Shown piece by piece: positions 55,309-64,000 of a stretch of 64,000 bases of DNA. The notes below the pieces were generated by a model that saw only the letters and a program-made list of their open reading frames with translations, was not told the DNA's origin and ran no database searches. The position numbers and the translations under genes were made by a program. The DNA is from Paenibacillus sp. FSL M7-0420. GTDB lineage: Bacteria > Bacillota > Bacilli > Paenibacillales > Paenibacillaceae. Location of the stretch: the NCBI RefSeq assembly GCF_038002345.1, contig NZ_JBBOCJ010000001.1, positions 6,572,001-6,636,000 of the forward strand. Direction: 5' to 3'. The stretch's first letter is position 1. Every line of letters starts with the position of its first letter.

Positions 55309-56058
55309 CTAACGAATGAGCGCAAGATAACCGCTGATAAGATGTGAGCCGTATGCGAAGGCAAGCAGCGCCCCTGCTGCCAGCCACGGACCAAAGGGAA
55401 TATGCTGTTTACGCTGGATTCTGCCTGTAAATAGCAAAGTGCCTCCAACCACAGTTCCTAACACACAGGCAAGCAGAAAGGCCAGGATCGTATTAGGGAA
55501 CCCCAGCACCATACCAAGCAATGCCATCAGCTTCGCATCCCCCATCCCCATACCGCCGAACAAGACTAACAACAACAGAATACCACTGCCTGCGACTGCT
55601 CCCAGCAGATGAGAGACTAGCGTACCCTCGGGAAAGAGCAGCACTACTGTAGCTAGTATCGGGAGAAAAAACAGCAATACCTTGTCGGGAATTAACATAA
55701 ACTTAAGATCAGACACTGTAACAATAACAGCTAGACTTACCAATAAGTATCCAATAATCCCCTTGCCCGTCAGACCGAATTGAAGGTAAATCCCTAGAAA
55801 CAGCAAGCCTGTCGTCGCCTCACCAAGCATATATAACGGTGAGATCCTGCTCCCGCAGTAGCGGCAGCTCCCTCTGTTCAGCACATAACTTAATACAGGT
55901 ATCAGATCCCTTGATCTTAGCTGTGTGTTGCAGCTTGGACAGTGAGAGGGCGGGCGCAGAAGAGATTCACCTGCCGGTATACGTAAGGCTACTACATTAT
56001 AAAAAGAGCCCAGAATCAGGCCGATCAGCGTGATATAACTGGCTACAATACTCGTCAT
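55309..56058 (-). CDS. pilD: Type 4 prepilin peptidase
   Basis: The 249-residue polytopic protein has the four zinc cysteines (Cys40, Cys43, Cys65, Cys68) in the first cytoplasmic loop and the two catalytic aspartates in VSDLKFMLIPD and GMGMGDAKLM. It cleaves the leader of prepilins after glycine and methylates the new N-terminus at the cytoplasmic membrane face. It could also serve competence pseudopilins. It lies between the pilin gene and the pilMN fusion. Confidence 0.92.
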   Translation of the reverse strand: MTSIVASYITLIGLILGSFYNVVALRIPAGESLLRPPSHCPSCNTQLRSRDLIPVLSYVLNRGSCRYCGSRISPLYMLGEATTGLLFLGIYLQFGLTGKGIIGYLLVSLAVIVTVSDLKFMLIPDKVLLFFLPILATVVLLFPEGTLVSHLLGAVAGSGILLLLVLFGGMGMGDAKLMALLGMVLGFPNTILAFLLACVLGTVVGGTLLFTGRIQRKQHIPFGPWLAAGALLAFAYGSHLISGYLALIR

Positions 56059-56085
56059 GGTTCAACGGTTCCTGTCTGGTGAATT

Positions 56086-56116
56086 TTAAAAAAGGAATCG
56101 GGAATTCCGATTCCTT
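56086..56116 (-). terminator. Intrinsic terminator between pilin and pilD
   Basis: AAGGAATCGG (56092-56101) pairs perfectly with CCGATTCCTT (56107-56116), followed on the minus strand by TTTTTT. It would let the pilin be made in excess over the downstream assembly genes. Confidence 0.85.
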
Positions 56117-56126
56117 GAAAAGTAAG

Positions 56127-56624
56127 TTATTTTAATTTTGACTCTAGGATTTGCTGCGCAGTAAATTTTTTCTCCACTGGAGTAGTAGAATCATCTCTTA
56201 ACAAAACTGCATATCCAGAAGAATTATCAGCCAATTTTCCTTCTGAATAGTAAATTATCGAACCACTTACAATATTCTTCTTAGTACTAGGCAATACTAA
56301 TGGAGTTTCTAAAAAACTCAATCCTTGGAGTCCTGTACCTGCGGCAGATTCGGTTGGAGCGGTACCTATAACTTGAATTGTAGCAGTACCAATCTTTCCA
56401 TCCAACTCAGTCGTAATATACATACGCGAGGCCTCATAGACTTGACGGGCAGTCGCCAAATCTGCCTTATCTCCTGTATTATTAATTAGTCCGCTAATCA
56501 TTGGAATAGCTATAACTGCTATAATCCCCATAATCACAATAACCGCCAGCAACTCAATCAGCGTGAACCCTTTTTCCTCTTTTACCGCCTTACCTAACCT
56601 CTTTCTCAGTGCCTGTACGAACAT
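56127..56624 (-). CDS. Type IV major pilin-like prepilin
   Basis: The 165-residue protein has an 18-19-residue basic leader and the class III cleavage motif EEKGFTLIELLAVIVIMGII, cut after Gly19, with Glu at mature position 5. A curved hydrophobic helix follows and continues to NTGDKADLATARQVYEASRM. The globular part lacks a cysteine pair. Being the only pilin in the row and followed by a terminator, it is the likely main structural subunit. AT-rich compared with neighbours. Confidence 0.9.
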   Translation of the reverse strand: MFVQALRKRLGKAVKEEKGFTLIELLAVIVIMGIIAVIAIPMISGLINNTGDKADLATARQVYEASRMYITTELDGKIGTATIQVIGTAPTESAAGTGLQGLSFLETPLVLPSTKKNIVSGSIIYYSEGKLADNSSGYAVLLRDDSTTPVEKKFTAQQILESKLK

Positions 56625-56721
56625 TGTAATTCCCCCTCAATAGTGGTGTAATCCTTGAACAGAACCGATCCTCTGCTATTTGACCGGCGTCACCCCTCTC
56701 AAATCATTCAGGATATTCCAA

Positions 56722-57927
56722 TTAAATATTGCTGTAGATACTGAACATCGGCAGCATAATAGAGGCTACGATAATTCCAACCACTCCTGCCAAAAAAGCA
56801 ATAAGCAGCGGCTCCAGCAGCGATTTCAGACGGTCCACTGTATTCTCTACATCCATCTCGTAGAAATCAGCCACCTTGGCGAGCATCTGATCCAGGGCCC
56901 CTGTCTCTTCACCAATGGCAATCATTTGTGTAACCAGCGGAGGAAAAACCCAGGCTTTCTTCAAAGGCTCAGACAGCGGCTTGCCTTGCCGGAGTGAGTC
57001 ACTAGCACTATGGATATATCTGCCTATCACCTTGTTTCCGGCTACATCCTCCACAATCGATAACGATTGAAGAATCGGCACCGAACTGGCATATAGAGAA
57101 GAGAAGGTTCGTGTGAATTGCGCAATGGAGCCTTTTTGATTCAGCTTGCCGAATACCGGAATTTTGAGCTTGGCATAATCAAGCGCATAAGCTCCGCGTT
57201 CAGTGCGTTTAACTAACTGATAGACAGTAATGAGCAGTACTATTGCCAGCAACCAAATATACCACTGGCCTTGAATGCTTGTACTAAGTGCCAATACCAT
57301 CTTGGTAATCGCAGGCAGCTCGGCATTCATTGACTCAAACATGCTGACGAACTGAGGCACAATCGCCCATAGAAGGTATACCACTGCCGCGATAGCCATA
57401 ATTCCAACGGTAATAGGATAGGTAAGTGCTGATTTGATCTTCTCAGTGGTTGTATGCTGCTTCTCGAAATAGACAGCCAACCGCTCAAGCGTCCCTTCCA
57501 GATCACCGGTCTCCTCTCCTGCACGAATCATGCTGACAAAGAGCGGCGGAAAGATCTTCTTGTGATCCTGAATCGCCTGTGAGAATGCAGTTCCTCTTAA
57601 CAGGCTGGAGTTTACATCCAACAAAGCTTTACGCAGAGGCTTGCTCTCTGTCTGTTCTGCTAATATTCGTGTAGCATCCACAATAGAAACACCGGCACGC
57701 ATCAGCGTGGCGAACTGGCGGCAATAGATAATGAAATGGATGGTCTTGACCGGATTTCCTATGTATATTTCCATAGACAGGATGGTGGTTTTGCGTTCTA
57801 CGAGCGAGAATACAGTCAGTCCGCGCTTACGAAGCTCCTCCATCGCTATGGACTTATCCGTTGCCGTGAGCTTCCCCTTCAGCTGCTTGCCCGCATGGGT
57901 CTTCACCTGATATTCAAACTGCGGCAT
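56722..57927 (-). CDS. pilC: Type IV pilus inner-membrane platform protein PilC
   Basis: The 401-residue protein has two T2SSF (GspF) domains (FIIYCRQFATLMRAGVSIVD and AQFTRTFSSLYASSVPILQS) with three membrane helices, the standard PilC architecture. It connects the PilB and PilT motors to pilus assembly. Its ATG overlaps the pilT stop by one base (TGATG). Confidence 0.93.
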   Translation of the reverse strand: MPQFEYQVKTHAGKQLKGKLTATDKSIAMEELRKRGLTVFSLVERKTTILSMEIYIGNPVKTIHFIIYCRQFATLMRAGVSIVDATRILAEQTESKPLRKALLDVNSSLLRGTAFSQAIQDHKKIFPPLFVSMIRAGEETGDLEGTLERLAVYFEKQHTTTEKIKSALTYPITVGIMAIAAVVYLLWAIVPQFVSMFESMNAELPAITKMVLALSTSIQGQWYIWLLAIVLLITVYQLVKRTERGAYALDYAKLKIPVFGKLNQKGSIAQFTRTFSSLYASSVPILQSLSIVEDVAGNKVIGRYIHSASDSLRQGKPLSEPLKKAWVFPPLVTQMIAIGEETGALDQMLAKVADFYEMDVENTVDRLKSLLEPLLIAFLAGVVGIIVASIMLPMFSIYSNI

Positions 57928-58976
57928 CAGCTGCCCACCTCCGTGAGATAGGCCTTGGCAGCTTCCGGATGAATAAGTCCATACTGCAATTGTTCACGAA
58001 TATTCATCTCAAGTGTATGCATCCCGAGTGAGCGCCCGGTCTGCATTACATTTTTGAGCTGGTGGGTCTTATCAGTACGGATCAGATTCGCTACAGCTGG
58101 CGTATTAATCAGCAGCTCCGTTGTGCTCAGCCTCCCCCGTCCACCCGCCCTCGGGAAAAGACGCTGTGAGAGAACCGCCAGCAGCACTGAAGCTAACTGG
58201 GAACGAATCTGACCTTGCTGGTGGCCTGGAAAAGTATCGATAATCCGGTCAACCGTCTGCGGGGCATCCGTAGTATGCAGCGTAGCCATCACCAGATGGC
58301 CGGTCTCCGCAGCCGTAACTGCTGCGGACATCGTCTCCAGATCACGCATCTCACCCACCAGAATTACATCCGGGTCCTGACGCAGCGCAGCCCGTAATCC
58401 GCTGGCGAAGCTCCCGGTATCACTTCCCACCTCACGCTGATCAATTAGGCATGTGCCGTGAGAATGTATAAATTCTATAGGGTCCTCAAGCGTCACGATA
58501 TGCTTACGCTCTGTCCTATTGATATAATTCAGCATGGCGGCAAGTGTGGAGGACTTCCCGCTGCCAGTTGGCCCCGTTACTAATATTAGCCCCTGAGGCT
58601 TCATAGCAAGACTGGAAAGTACAGCTGGCAATGATAATTGTTCAAGCGTCGGAATCTCTAATGGAATTGCCCGCGCCGCTATGCTGACTTCCCCTCTTTG
58701 CTTATACACGTTAACCCGATACCGCACCCCATTGTCCAAAGGATACGAGAAATCCATTTCCCCAACGCTATGGAAGATTGCACTTTTGTCACTCCCAAGT
58801 AAGGTTTCCGCCATACTAAGAGATTCTTCAGGCGCAACGTTCTCCCCATCCAGCGAATGGAGCGCTCCGTCTATCCGGATTACTGGCGGAGAACCTACAG
58901 ATATATGCAAATCTGAGGCTTTAGAGGTATAGGCCATATGCAGAAGTTGAACAATATCATGTTTGAATAATGGCAT
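57927..58976 (-). CDS. pilT: Type IV pilus retraction ATPase PilT
   Basis: The 349-residue hexameric ATPase has Walker A GPTGSGKSST at 135-144, an Asp box (TLEDPIEFIHSHGTCLID), Walker B region LRQDPDVILVGEMRDLETM and the retraction motif AIREGK-like segment in changed form. Starting ALFKHDIVQLLHMAYT-type sequence is typical of PilT. It powers pilus retraction and twitching. It starts 15 bp after pilB. Confidence 0.92.
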   Translation of the reverse strand: MPLFKHDIVQLLHMAYTSKASDLHISVGSPPVIRIDGALHSLDGENVAPEESLSMAETLLGSDKSAIFHSVGEMDFSYPLDNGVRYRVNVYKQRGEVSIAARAIPLEIPTLEQLSLPAVLSSLAMKPQGLILVTGPTGSGKSSTLAAMLNYINRTERKHIVTLEDPIEFIHSHGTCLIDQREVGSDTGSFASGLRAALRQDPDVILVGEMRDLETMSAAVTAAETGHLVMATLHTTDAPQTVDRIIDTFPGHQQGQIRSQLASVLLAVLSQRLFPRAGGRGRLSTTELLINTPAVANLIRTDKTHQLKNVMQTGRSLGMHTLEMNIREQLQYGLIHPEAAKAYLTEVGS

Positions 58977-58991
58977 TTATACTCCCCCTAT

Positions 58992-60656
58992 CTAATGCGA
59001 TACAGTCTCACGCATAACTTCCTGTAAGGTTGTAATTCCTTTGGATACTTTGACGAATCCATCCTCTACTAACTGGATCATGCCCTGCTCTCTACCTGCT
59101 GCCCGCAGCTCCTCTATGGATGCAGAATCTGTAATAAGCTGCCGCAGATGATCATTGATGGTCAGCACCTCATGAATGGCAATCCGTCCGCGGTATCCTG
59201 TATTGTTGCAGTTACCGCAACCTCTGCCCCGATAAATGACCTCGGAAGGCAGGCCATAGCGCCTAAGCATTATCGACTCCTGCTCTGTCGGTTTATGCTC
59301 CTCTTTGCAATCCGGGCAGATTTTGCGTACCAGCCGCTGAGCGACTACCCCCAGCAGCGAGGAAGCAATCAAGTAGGGCTCAACGCCCATGTCACGCAAT
59401 CTGGAAATTGTGCTAATGGCATCATTGGTATGTAATGTGGACAACACCAGATGTCCTGTAAGTGAAGCACGTACAGCAATCTCTGCAGTTTCAGTGTCCC
59501 GAATTTCTCCTACCATTACAATATTGGGGTCCTGACGAAGAATGGAGCGTAAGCCTGCGGCGAAGGTTAAGCCGATCGCCGGATTCACATGCACCTGATT
59601 CACGCCTTCCAGTTGATATTCCACCGGATCTTCAATCGTAATAATATTTGCATTCTCAGTATTTAATTGGCTCAGGGCGGAATACAAGGTGGTTGATTTC
59701 CCGCTGCCGGTTGGACCGGTAATCAGGAGTATACCGTAAGGCTTGCTGATCATATCTCTGAAGGCATCTGCGTTAAGGTCACTGAAGCCCAATGTATCTA
59801 CAGACTTAACTCCTGTACTTAGGTCCAGGAGACGCAGTACAATCTTCTCACCATGCATGGTCGGCAGCGAAGATACACGTATATCTACCATCTTGTAGTC
59901 AAATTGCATTTTAATCCGGCCATCCTGGGGCAAGCGCCGTTCTGCTATATTCAATCGGGCCATAATCTTCAGTCTGGCGGTGATGAAGCCCTGCATTTGC
60001 TTGGGAATGATCCGCTCTGTCCGTAAAGTCCCGTCAATCCGGTAACGGATGGAGAGATTATTCTCACCGGGGTCTACATGGATATCTGAAGCCCGCAATG
60101 ACACTGCCTGCTGAATCATCTGGTTGACCAGCCGCACAATCGGTGAATCCTCATCCGTAATCTCTGTTTCCTCTATCTCTTCCTGTGTTGGAAGCTCGAC
60201 CATCATCTGGCTCATAGAGTCCCGCATGCCATAGTGACGGGCTATCGCTCTAGTCAACTCGTCCCGGCTGGAGATTGCCGGCTCAATCCGGAATCCTGTA
60301 CTCATGCGCAAATCTTCAATAGCGAAGTAGTCCAAGGGATCTGCCATTGCCACCATCAGCTTGCTGCCTTCCTTCATGAATGGGAGCACTTGGTAGCGTT
60401 TGGCCATACTCTCGGGGATGATCTGTGTGATTGCCGGGTCAATCTGATATTTGAACAGACTTACGTGGGGGATACCTAACTGGAACTCAAGTACCTCTAT
60501 GAGCTGTTGCTCAGTAATATAGCCTTGGGTTATTAGCAGATCCCCTAACTTCCGTTTGGTTTTTCGTTGCTCTATCAGCGCTTCTTCAAGCTGTTCTTGA
60601 GAGATAATCCCATTTTCTACTAGTAAATCCCCCAGCCTCTTCTTCATGATAGCCAT
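58992..60656 (-). CDS. pilB: Type IV pilus extension ATPase PilB
   Basis: From ATG 60656 (after GGAGTG) the protein has 554 residues; the frame from 60704 lacks a site. The N-terminal MshEN domain (KKRLGDLLVENGIISQEQLE and a second KLGDLLITQGYITEQQL repeat) is a known cyclic-di-GMP-binding module. The ATPase core has GPTGSGKSTTLYSALSQLN, the Walker B stretch LRQDPNIVMVGEIRDTETAE and a four-cysteine zinc site (CPDCKEEH, CGNCNNTG). It extends the pilus. First gene of the operon. Confidence 0.95.
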   Translation of the reverse strand: MAIMKKRLGDLLVENGIISQEQLEEALIEQRKTKRKLGDLLITQGYITEQQLIEVLEFQLGIPHVSLFKYQIDPAITQIIPESMAKRYQVLPFMKEGSKLMVAMADPLDYFAIEDLRMSTGFRIEPAISSRDELTRAIARHYGMRDSMSQMMVELPTQEEIEETEITDEDSPIVRLVNQMIQQAVSLRASDIHVDPGENNLSIRYRIDGTLRTERIIPKQMQGFITARLKIMARLNIAERRLPQDGRIKMQFDYKMVDIRVSSLPTMHGEKIVLRLLDLSTGVKSVDTLGFSDLNADAFRDMISKPYGILLITGPTGSGKSTTLYSALSQLNTENANIITIEDPVEYQLEGVNQVHVNPAIGLTFAAGLRSILRQDPNIVMVGEIRDTETAEIAVRASLTGHLVLSTLHTNDAISTISRLRDMGVEPYLIASSLLGVVAQRLVRKICPDCKEEHKPTEQESIMLRRYGLPSEVIYRGRGCGNCNNTGYRGRIAIHEVLTINDHLRQLITDSASIEELRAAGREQGMIQLVEDGFVKVSKGITTLQEVMRETVSH

Positions 60657-60961
60657 ATCTGTTTCACTCCAGAGCACTGTATTTTCCAACCAGGTATAAG
60701 CCAATCATTTGGTAATCAGCAACGCATAAAAATCATAGTTTTCATAAAATATTTCAAATTTTATAGTTAATTAGTCTCAATTTTATAGGTTTTTATGCAC
60801 ATCTTTTAATTGCCTATCTACTAAATATGTCCTAGAATGTATATAGCATAGAATGGATAATTTTACAATGGAAACCCGCCTAAAACTACGATCTCATACG
60901 GCAAAATAGAAGTTTATATGACAAATTTTGTGTTATTAATAATTATTGGGGAGAGATCACG
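60657..60961. other. AT-rich divergent intergenic region
   Basis: It holds the promoter regions of the pilus operon (minus) and the large surface protein gene (plus). No gene, riboswitch fold that I can name, or terminator is seen. TAGAATG occurs twice, at 60833 and near 60849. Confidence 0.6.
60810..60838 (+). promoter_or_regulatory. Putative sigma-A promoter of the large surface protein gene
   Basis: TTGCCT (60810-60815) and TAGAAT (60833-60838) are 17 bp apart, leaving a leader of about 115 bases before the start codon. Confidence 0.5.
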
Positions 60962-63900
60962 ATGGAGGTCTTGAAAAGAAAAAGACTGCTGCTTATGCTT
61001 ATCCTTCCGTTGACCTTAATCTTGTTTGCTGTCATCTGGAGTATGGTATCAAGGATTGACGCTGATCAGAACAGTTATCCGGTTCGCCTGCTTGAAATCA
61101 CGGAAGATGGTACAAGCCAGTTAACCTCCTTCAAGACCGAGTTTCCAGATTTCACAGTTGTAACCATGAGTATGAAACGTTTTGTCGCTTTACGCGATGA
61201 TCTGGATGGGCAGTATGACGGTATATTTATAGGTAAAGGTACCTATAGTCCAGTAACCTTGGGAAACCTCAAGGATAAAGATGTCTCCGTGCGCTCCGCA
61301 GCTATGAACACCTCGTTAATTCAGAATGATATTACGCGCCTTCGTGTAGATGATATCAATAAGCTCTTTATTATGAAGGGCTTGTATGTGATTTTTCATG
61401 AACAGACTTTCTTAGATCAAGAGAAGCCTGAAGCCAGACAAGGAATCCTTTACGAAGCATTCAATCCCTTGCGCAGAACCTCAGCTTCGAAGAGTAACGT
61501 TCTCTTTTTGACTGATTCCGGAATTAAAGATTTTTTCAATAGATTGAAGACTGACAGCTCCAAGCTGAAACAACGCCCCCAACTGCAAATCACGAACAGT
61601 GACGAGATCCGCAATTATGTTCCAGCTTCTACAGGAGGTAAGATATATGCTCCCGGAGACAAATTGAAGTTCAACTTCAATGTCAGCAACACGACTGATC
61701 TTGCGAATCATCCTATGACCGCCAAGCTGTACATTAACCTTGATAAGTCTATTGCCATGGGCGAGCAGCAGGTTGTTGCATCTGTCAAAGTGAATAAAGC
61801 AAATGGTACGCTGGAGTACATTCTCCCACGGACATTCTCAGGACTGTTGTACTGGAAGCTTGAGATTAGTGACCCTACCAGCTTTGCGCAGCTAAAAAGC
61901 TATGAACGCGGAAGCATCCGTTACCGGAATGAGAAGACCGTTATACGAGTCCTGCAGATTACACCTCCAGGTTCCAATACAACTCCAATTCATGAGAGCA
62001 GTCTAAAAAAATCAATAAACATGAATCAGAACTTTTTAAGCAACGAGGATTACAAGCTGGATATTACTGTAATGAATATAGATGAATTCAATTATTATAT
62101 TGAAAGCACCTTTGCAAATACACGTGAATATGGCCTTAATGGCGTATATGATATGCTATTGTTCGGATTCCGGGATGAATATTACTCGAAGACAATAATG
62201 AAACCCTTATCTATCACAGCAGTAAAGGAATTCATTAATGAATCCAAACAGAGCGCAATGTTCACACATGATACAGTCATCAATCTGTATGGAGGTAATA
62301 CTTGGGTAGACAATTTCAAAGAGATTACAGGCCAGAAAGATCCGGTTGTTAACCTTGGTCATAATGCACTTAATCCATCAAAAAAAGTAACGCCGGTTAA
62401 TGACGGATTGCTTATGCAGTACCCTTTTTATCTGAGTCAACAGACTAGTAGCGGTACCCAGAACAGTATTGGTGAACCCAAAGTAGCCAAGACACACAAT
62501 CAGTACTTCACTCTGGATCTGGAAGACCGGACCGTTGTTCCCTGGTACAACATCATCAGCGAATCAGGTGATGCAACCAAACGGACTCCCGATGACAGCT
62601 GGAACCATTACTACACCTATTCCAAAGGAAACGTAACCTATTCTGGAACCGGCCATCTGTTTGGCTCTAATCTTTCGAGTAGCGAGTCTGTGTTCCCGGA
62701 GTGGGAACAGAAGCTTTTTGTTAACACGATGTACAGAGCATTTATGGGTGCTAACCACGCTCCCAGCATCACTGCATATTCACCTATTGAAGGGGCCATT
62801 ATTCCGTCCTATCAAGATAAGCTGACTGTAAGCTATTCGGTAGCCGATCTCGATTTGAAGGACCGCACCCTGACCACTAATCTGAAATTCATCGTGAACG
62901 GAAAAGAATTGACCAGCCCGGACTATATGATCCACAACCGGCGTATAGGATCTGAAGAGACTATTACACAGACTTTCAAGAACCCTCTTAGCGAGAGTGG
63001 CAATATTGAAATCATGATCACTGCACAAGATGACCAGGGCGCCTCCGCTTCACCAGTCATCATCCCATTGACTGTGTCAAAGGTGGAGTCCTCTTTATCC
63101 ATAAACAGAAGCCAATCCGCCACCAAAATAGGTCGGGACAAGCTGGTAACAATAGATTATAGCATTGCTCCAAAAACTTTAAGGCTAGAGGATGTTCAAC
63201 CTCAATACCAAGGGAAAAACAACCTGTTAATTTCCGGCTTGCGCTATGATGAAAAATTCGCTCCAAATCTTGAATTTGAGGGAGAATCACTACCGCAAGG
63301 GTTCACCAAGACCGGAAATCTCAGTGAAGGTTACACTATAAAAGGAACTTTTGAGAATATCACTTTTCAGTTAACAACAATCGATGGTAAGCAGTACTAT
63401 AAGCCGGTTAATCCTCACAGTACGTCTGACCCGCTTATATATAAATTCACCCTAAGCTTCAAACCTAAGGCAGCGGAGAAATATATACTTGATAACTCCA
63501 GCATTATGTTCGAGGATATCCATGCCCCCGCAGAATCTGTACCTACGGCAGTACCTACAGCGGCTCCTACTGTTGCAGCAACACCGACTCCGACACCTAC
63601 TCCGGCTCCTGTTCCAACTGTAGCACCTCCGGTGTTCCCGGGTTCTACAGCGCCTATTTCGGCTCTGGGGGTTGCTAAGGATTATTCAGTGTATATCCTG
63701 GAGGATATTGATTATTCATCTACTTCTTTTCAGAATAAAGCACGTACAGCAGCGGGTGGTAATTTTACAACTCCAAATCTGACCTTGGGTGGAAATTTAC
63801 CTGAAAGTGAATCAGGAGCAACTCTTGTAGTCGGCGGTAACATAAACTGGTCATCTAATAACGGAAGTATGCGAGGCAAAGCGTATTACGGAGGCAAAGT

Positions 63901-64000
63901 AATTGCTGTTGCAGAAGCCTACAAAAATAAGTTTTTCCTTGATACATCACTGCCATTTGCCCAAGTTAACCAGCATTTAAAGAATCTCTCTAGCTATTTG
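60962..64000 (+). CDS. Large membrane-anchored surface protein, DUF5057-like with choice-of-anchor-A-like domain (partial)
   Basis: The frame is open for 1013 codons from ATG 60962 (GGGGAGAG at proper spacing) to the window end. Residues 8-30 form a membrane anchor. The next ~600 residues resemble DUF5057 proteins (PVRLLEITEDGTSQLTSF, KTVIRVLQITPPGSNTTP, EFINESKQSAMFTHDTVI), perhaps an inactive glutamine-amidotransferase-like fold. Beta-rich modules follow, then a Pro/Thr/Ala-rich linker (~855-890, PTPTPTPAPVPTVAPP). The last visible part, from LGVAKDYSVYILEDIDYSS through RTAAGGNFTTPNLTLGGNLP to LVVGGNINW, resembles a choice-of-anchor-A domain seen in surface adhesins. Divergent from the pilus operon, it may be a pilus-linked adhesin; that is inference. 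Confidence 0.8.
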   Translation, partial: MEVLKRKRLLLMLILPLTLILFAVIWSMVSRIDADQNSYPVRLLEITEDGTSQLTSFKTEFPDFTVVTMSMKRFVALRDDLDGQYDGIFIGKGTYSPVTLGNLKDKDVSVRSAAMNTSLIQNDITRLRVDDINKLFIMKGLYVIFHEQTFLDQEKPEARQGILYEAFNPLRRTSASKSNVLFLTDSGIKDFFNRLKTDSSKLKQRPQLQITNSDEIRNYVPASTGGKIYAPGDKLKFNFNVSNTTDLANHPMTAKLYINLDKSIAMGEQQVVASVKVNKANGTLEYILPRTFSGLLYWKLEISDPTSFAQLKSYERGSIRYRNEKTVIRVLQITPPGSNTTPIHESSLKKSINMNQNFLSNEDYKLDITVMNIDEFNYYIESTFANTREYGLNGVYDMLLFGFRDEYYSKTIMKPLSITAVKEFINESKQSAMFTHDTVINLYGGNTWVDNFKEITGQKDPVVNLGHNALNPSKKVTPVNDGLLMQYPFYLSQQTSSGTQNSIGEPKVAKTHNQYFTLDLEDRTVVPWYNIISESGDATKRTPDDSWNHYYTYSKGNVTYSGTGHLFGSNLSSSESVFPEWEQKLFVNTMYRAFMGANHAPSITAYSPIEGAIIPSYQDKLTVSYSVADLDLKDRTLTTNLKFIVNGKELTSPDYMIHNRRIGSEETITQTFKNPLSESGNIEIMITAQDDQGASASPVIIPLTVSKVESSLSINRSQSATKIGRDKLVTIDYSIAPKTLRLEDVQPQYQGKNNLLISGLRYDEKFAPNLEFEGESLPQGFTKTGNLSEGYTIKGTFENITFQLTTIDGKQYYKPVNPHSTSDPLIYKFTLSFKPKAAEKYILDNSSIMFEDIHAPAESVPTAVPTAAPTVAATPTPTPTPAPVPTVAPPVFPGSTAPISALGVAKDYSVYILEDIDYSSTSFQNKARTAAGGNFTTPNLTLGGNLPESESGATLVVGGNINWSSNNGSMRGKAYYGGKVIAVAEAYKNKFFLDTSLPFAQVNQHLKNLSSYL

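Noticed and set aside
60840..60961. Possible c-di-GMP riboswitch before the large surface protein
   Set aside because: I looked for the GEMM core and tetraloop receptor pattern and did not find them; the segment GGAAACCCGCCTAAAACTAC is not enough.

Overview
The window looks like a chromosomal segment of a Paenibacillus-type member of the Bacillales. The evidence is the proteins themselves (Bacillus-like UvrA/UvrB, the two-part glycine dehydrogenase GcvPA/GcvPB, MinJ-like, CtpB, FtsEX, IseA-like), purine-rich Shine-Dalgarno sites with frequent GTG/TTG starts, and moderately GC-rich coding sequence. I saw no tRNA, rRNA, CRISPR array or prophage.

Layout: 1-1.4 kb is AT-rich and carries the end of a polysaccharide cluster (ABC-2 export permease, family-2 glycosyltransferase), followed by a Wzy/O-antigen-ligase-like protein with a repeat tail, then galU. 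From 5 to 15.3 kb come a zinc-ribbon-like unknown, a U32 protein, rfbA-rfbC, an HtrA-type protease coupled to a stalk-like protein, and gmd; the nucleotide-sugar genes rfbA, rfbC, galU and gmd would feed surface glycan synthesis. From 16 to 21.6 kb lie uvrB and uvrA, separated by a 39-bp tandem repeat. From 21.7 to 24.2 kb is a motA/motB pair plus a membrane protein with a doubtful start. From 24.2 to 29.1 kb is the glycine cleavage system: gcvH on one strand and, divergently, gcvT-gcvPA-gcvPB behind a tandem glycine riboswitch and terminator.

From 29 to 42 kb are a GAF/LuxR regulator, a three-gene ABC exporter, a lipoprotein, a CPA2 antiporter, an L-rhamnose mutarotase, and an LnrLMN-like ABC exporter divergent from a histidine kinase/response regulator pair. 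From 42.1 to 44.15 kb an IS110-family element has inserted inside one unit of an array of 51-bp hairpin repeats. Its upstream non-coding region has the layout of a bridge RNA, with short matches to the target and to the element ends in the expected internal loops. A related 52-bp hairpin array lies at 45.7 kb.

From 44.3 to 50.5 kb is a divisome/cell-wall block (ftsE-ftsX-M23 hydrolase-ctpB-minJ-like), followed by a VanW/G5 protein and an IseA-like putative endopeptidase inhibitor. From 53 to 60.7 kb is a type IV pilus operon (pilB-pilT-pilC-pilin-pilD-pilMN fusion-pilO-like). Divergent from it, and running off the window, is a large membrane-anchored surface protein with a DUF5057-like body and a choice-of-anchor-A-like domain.
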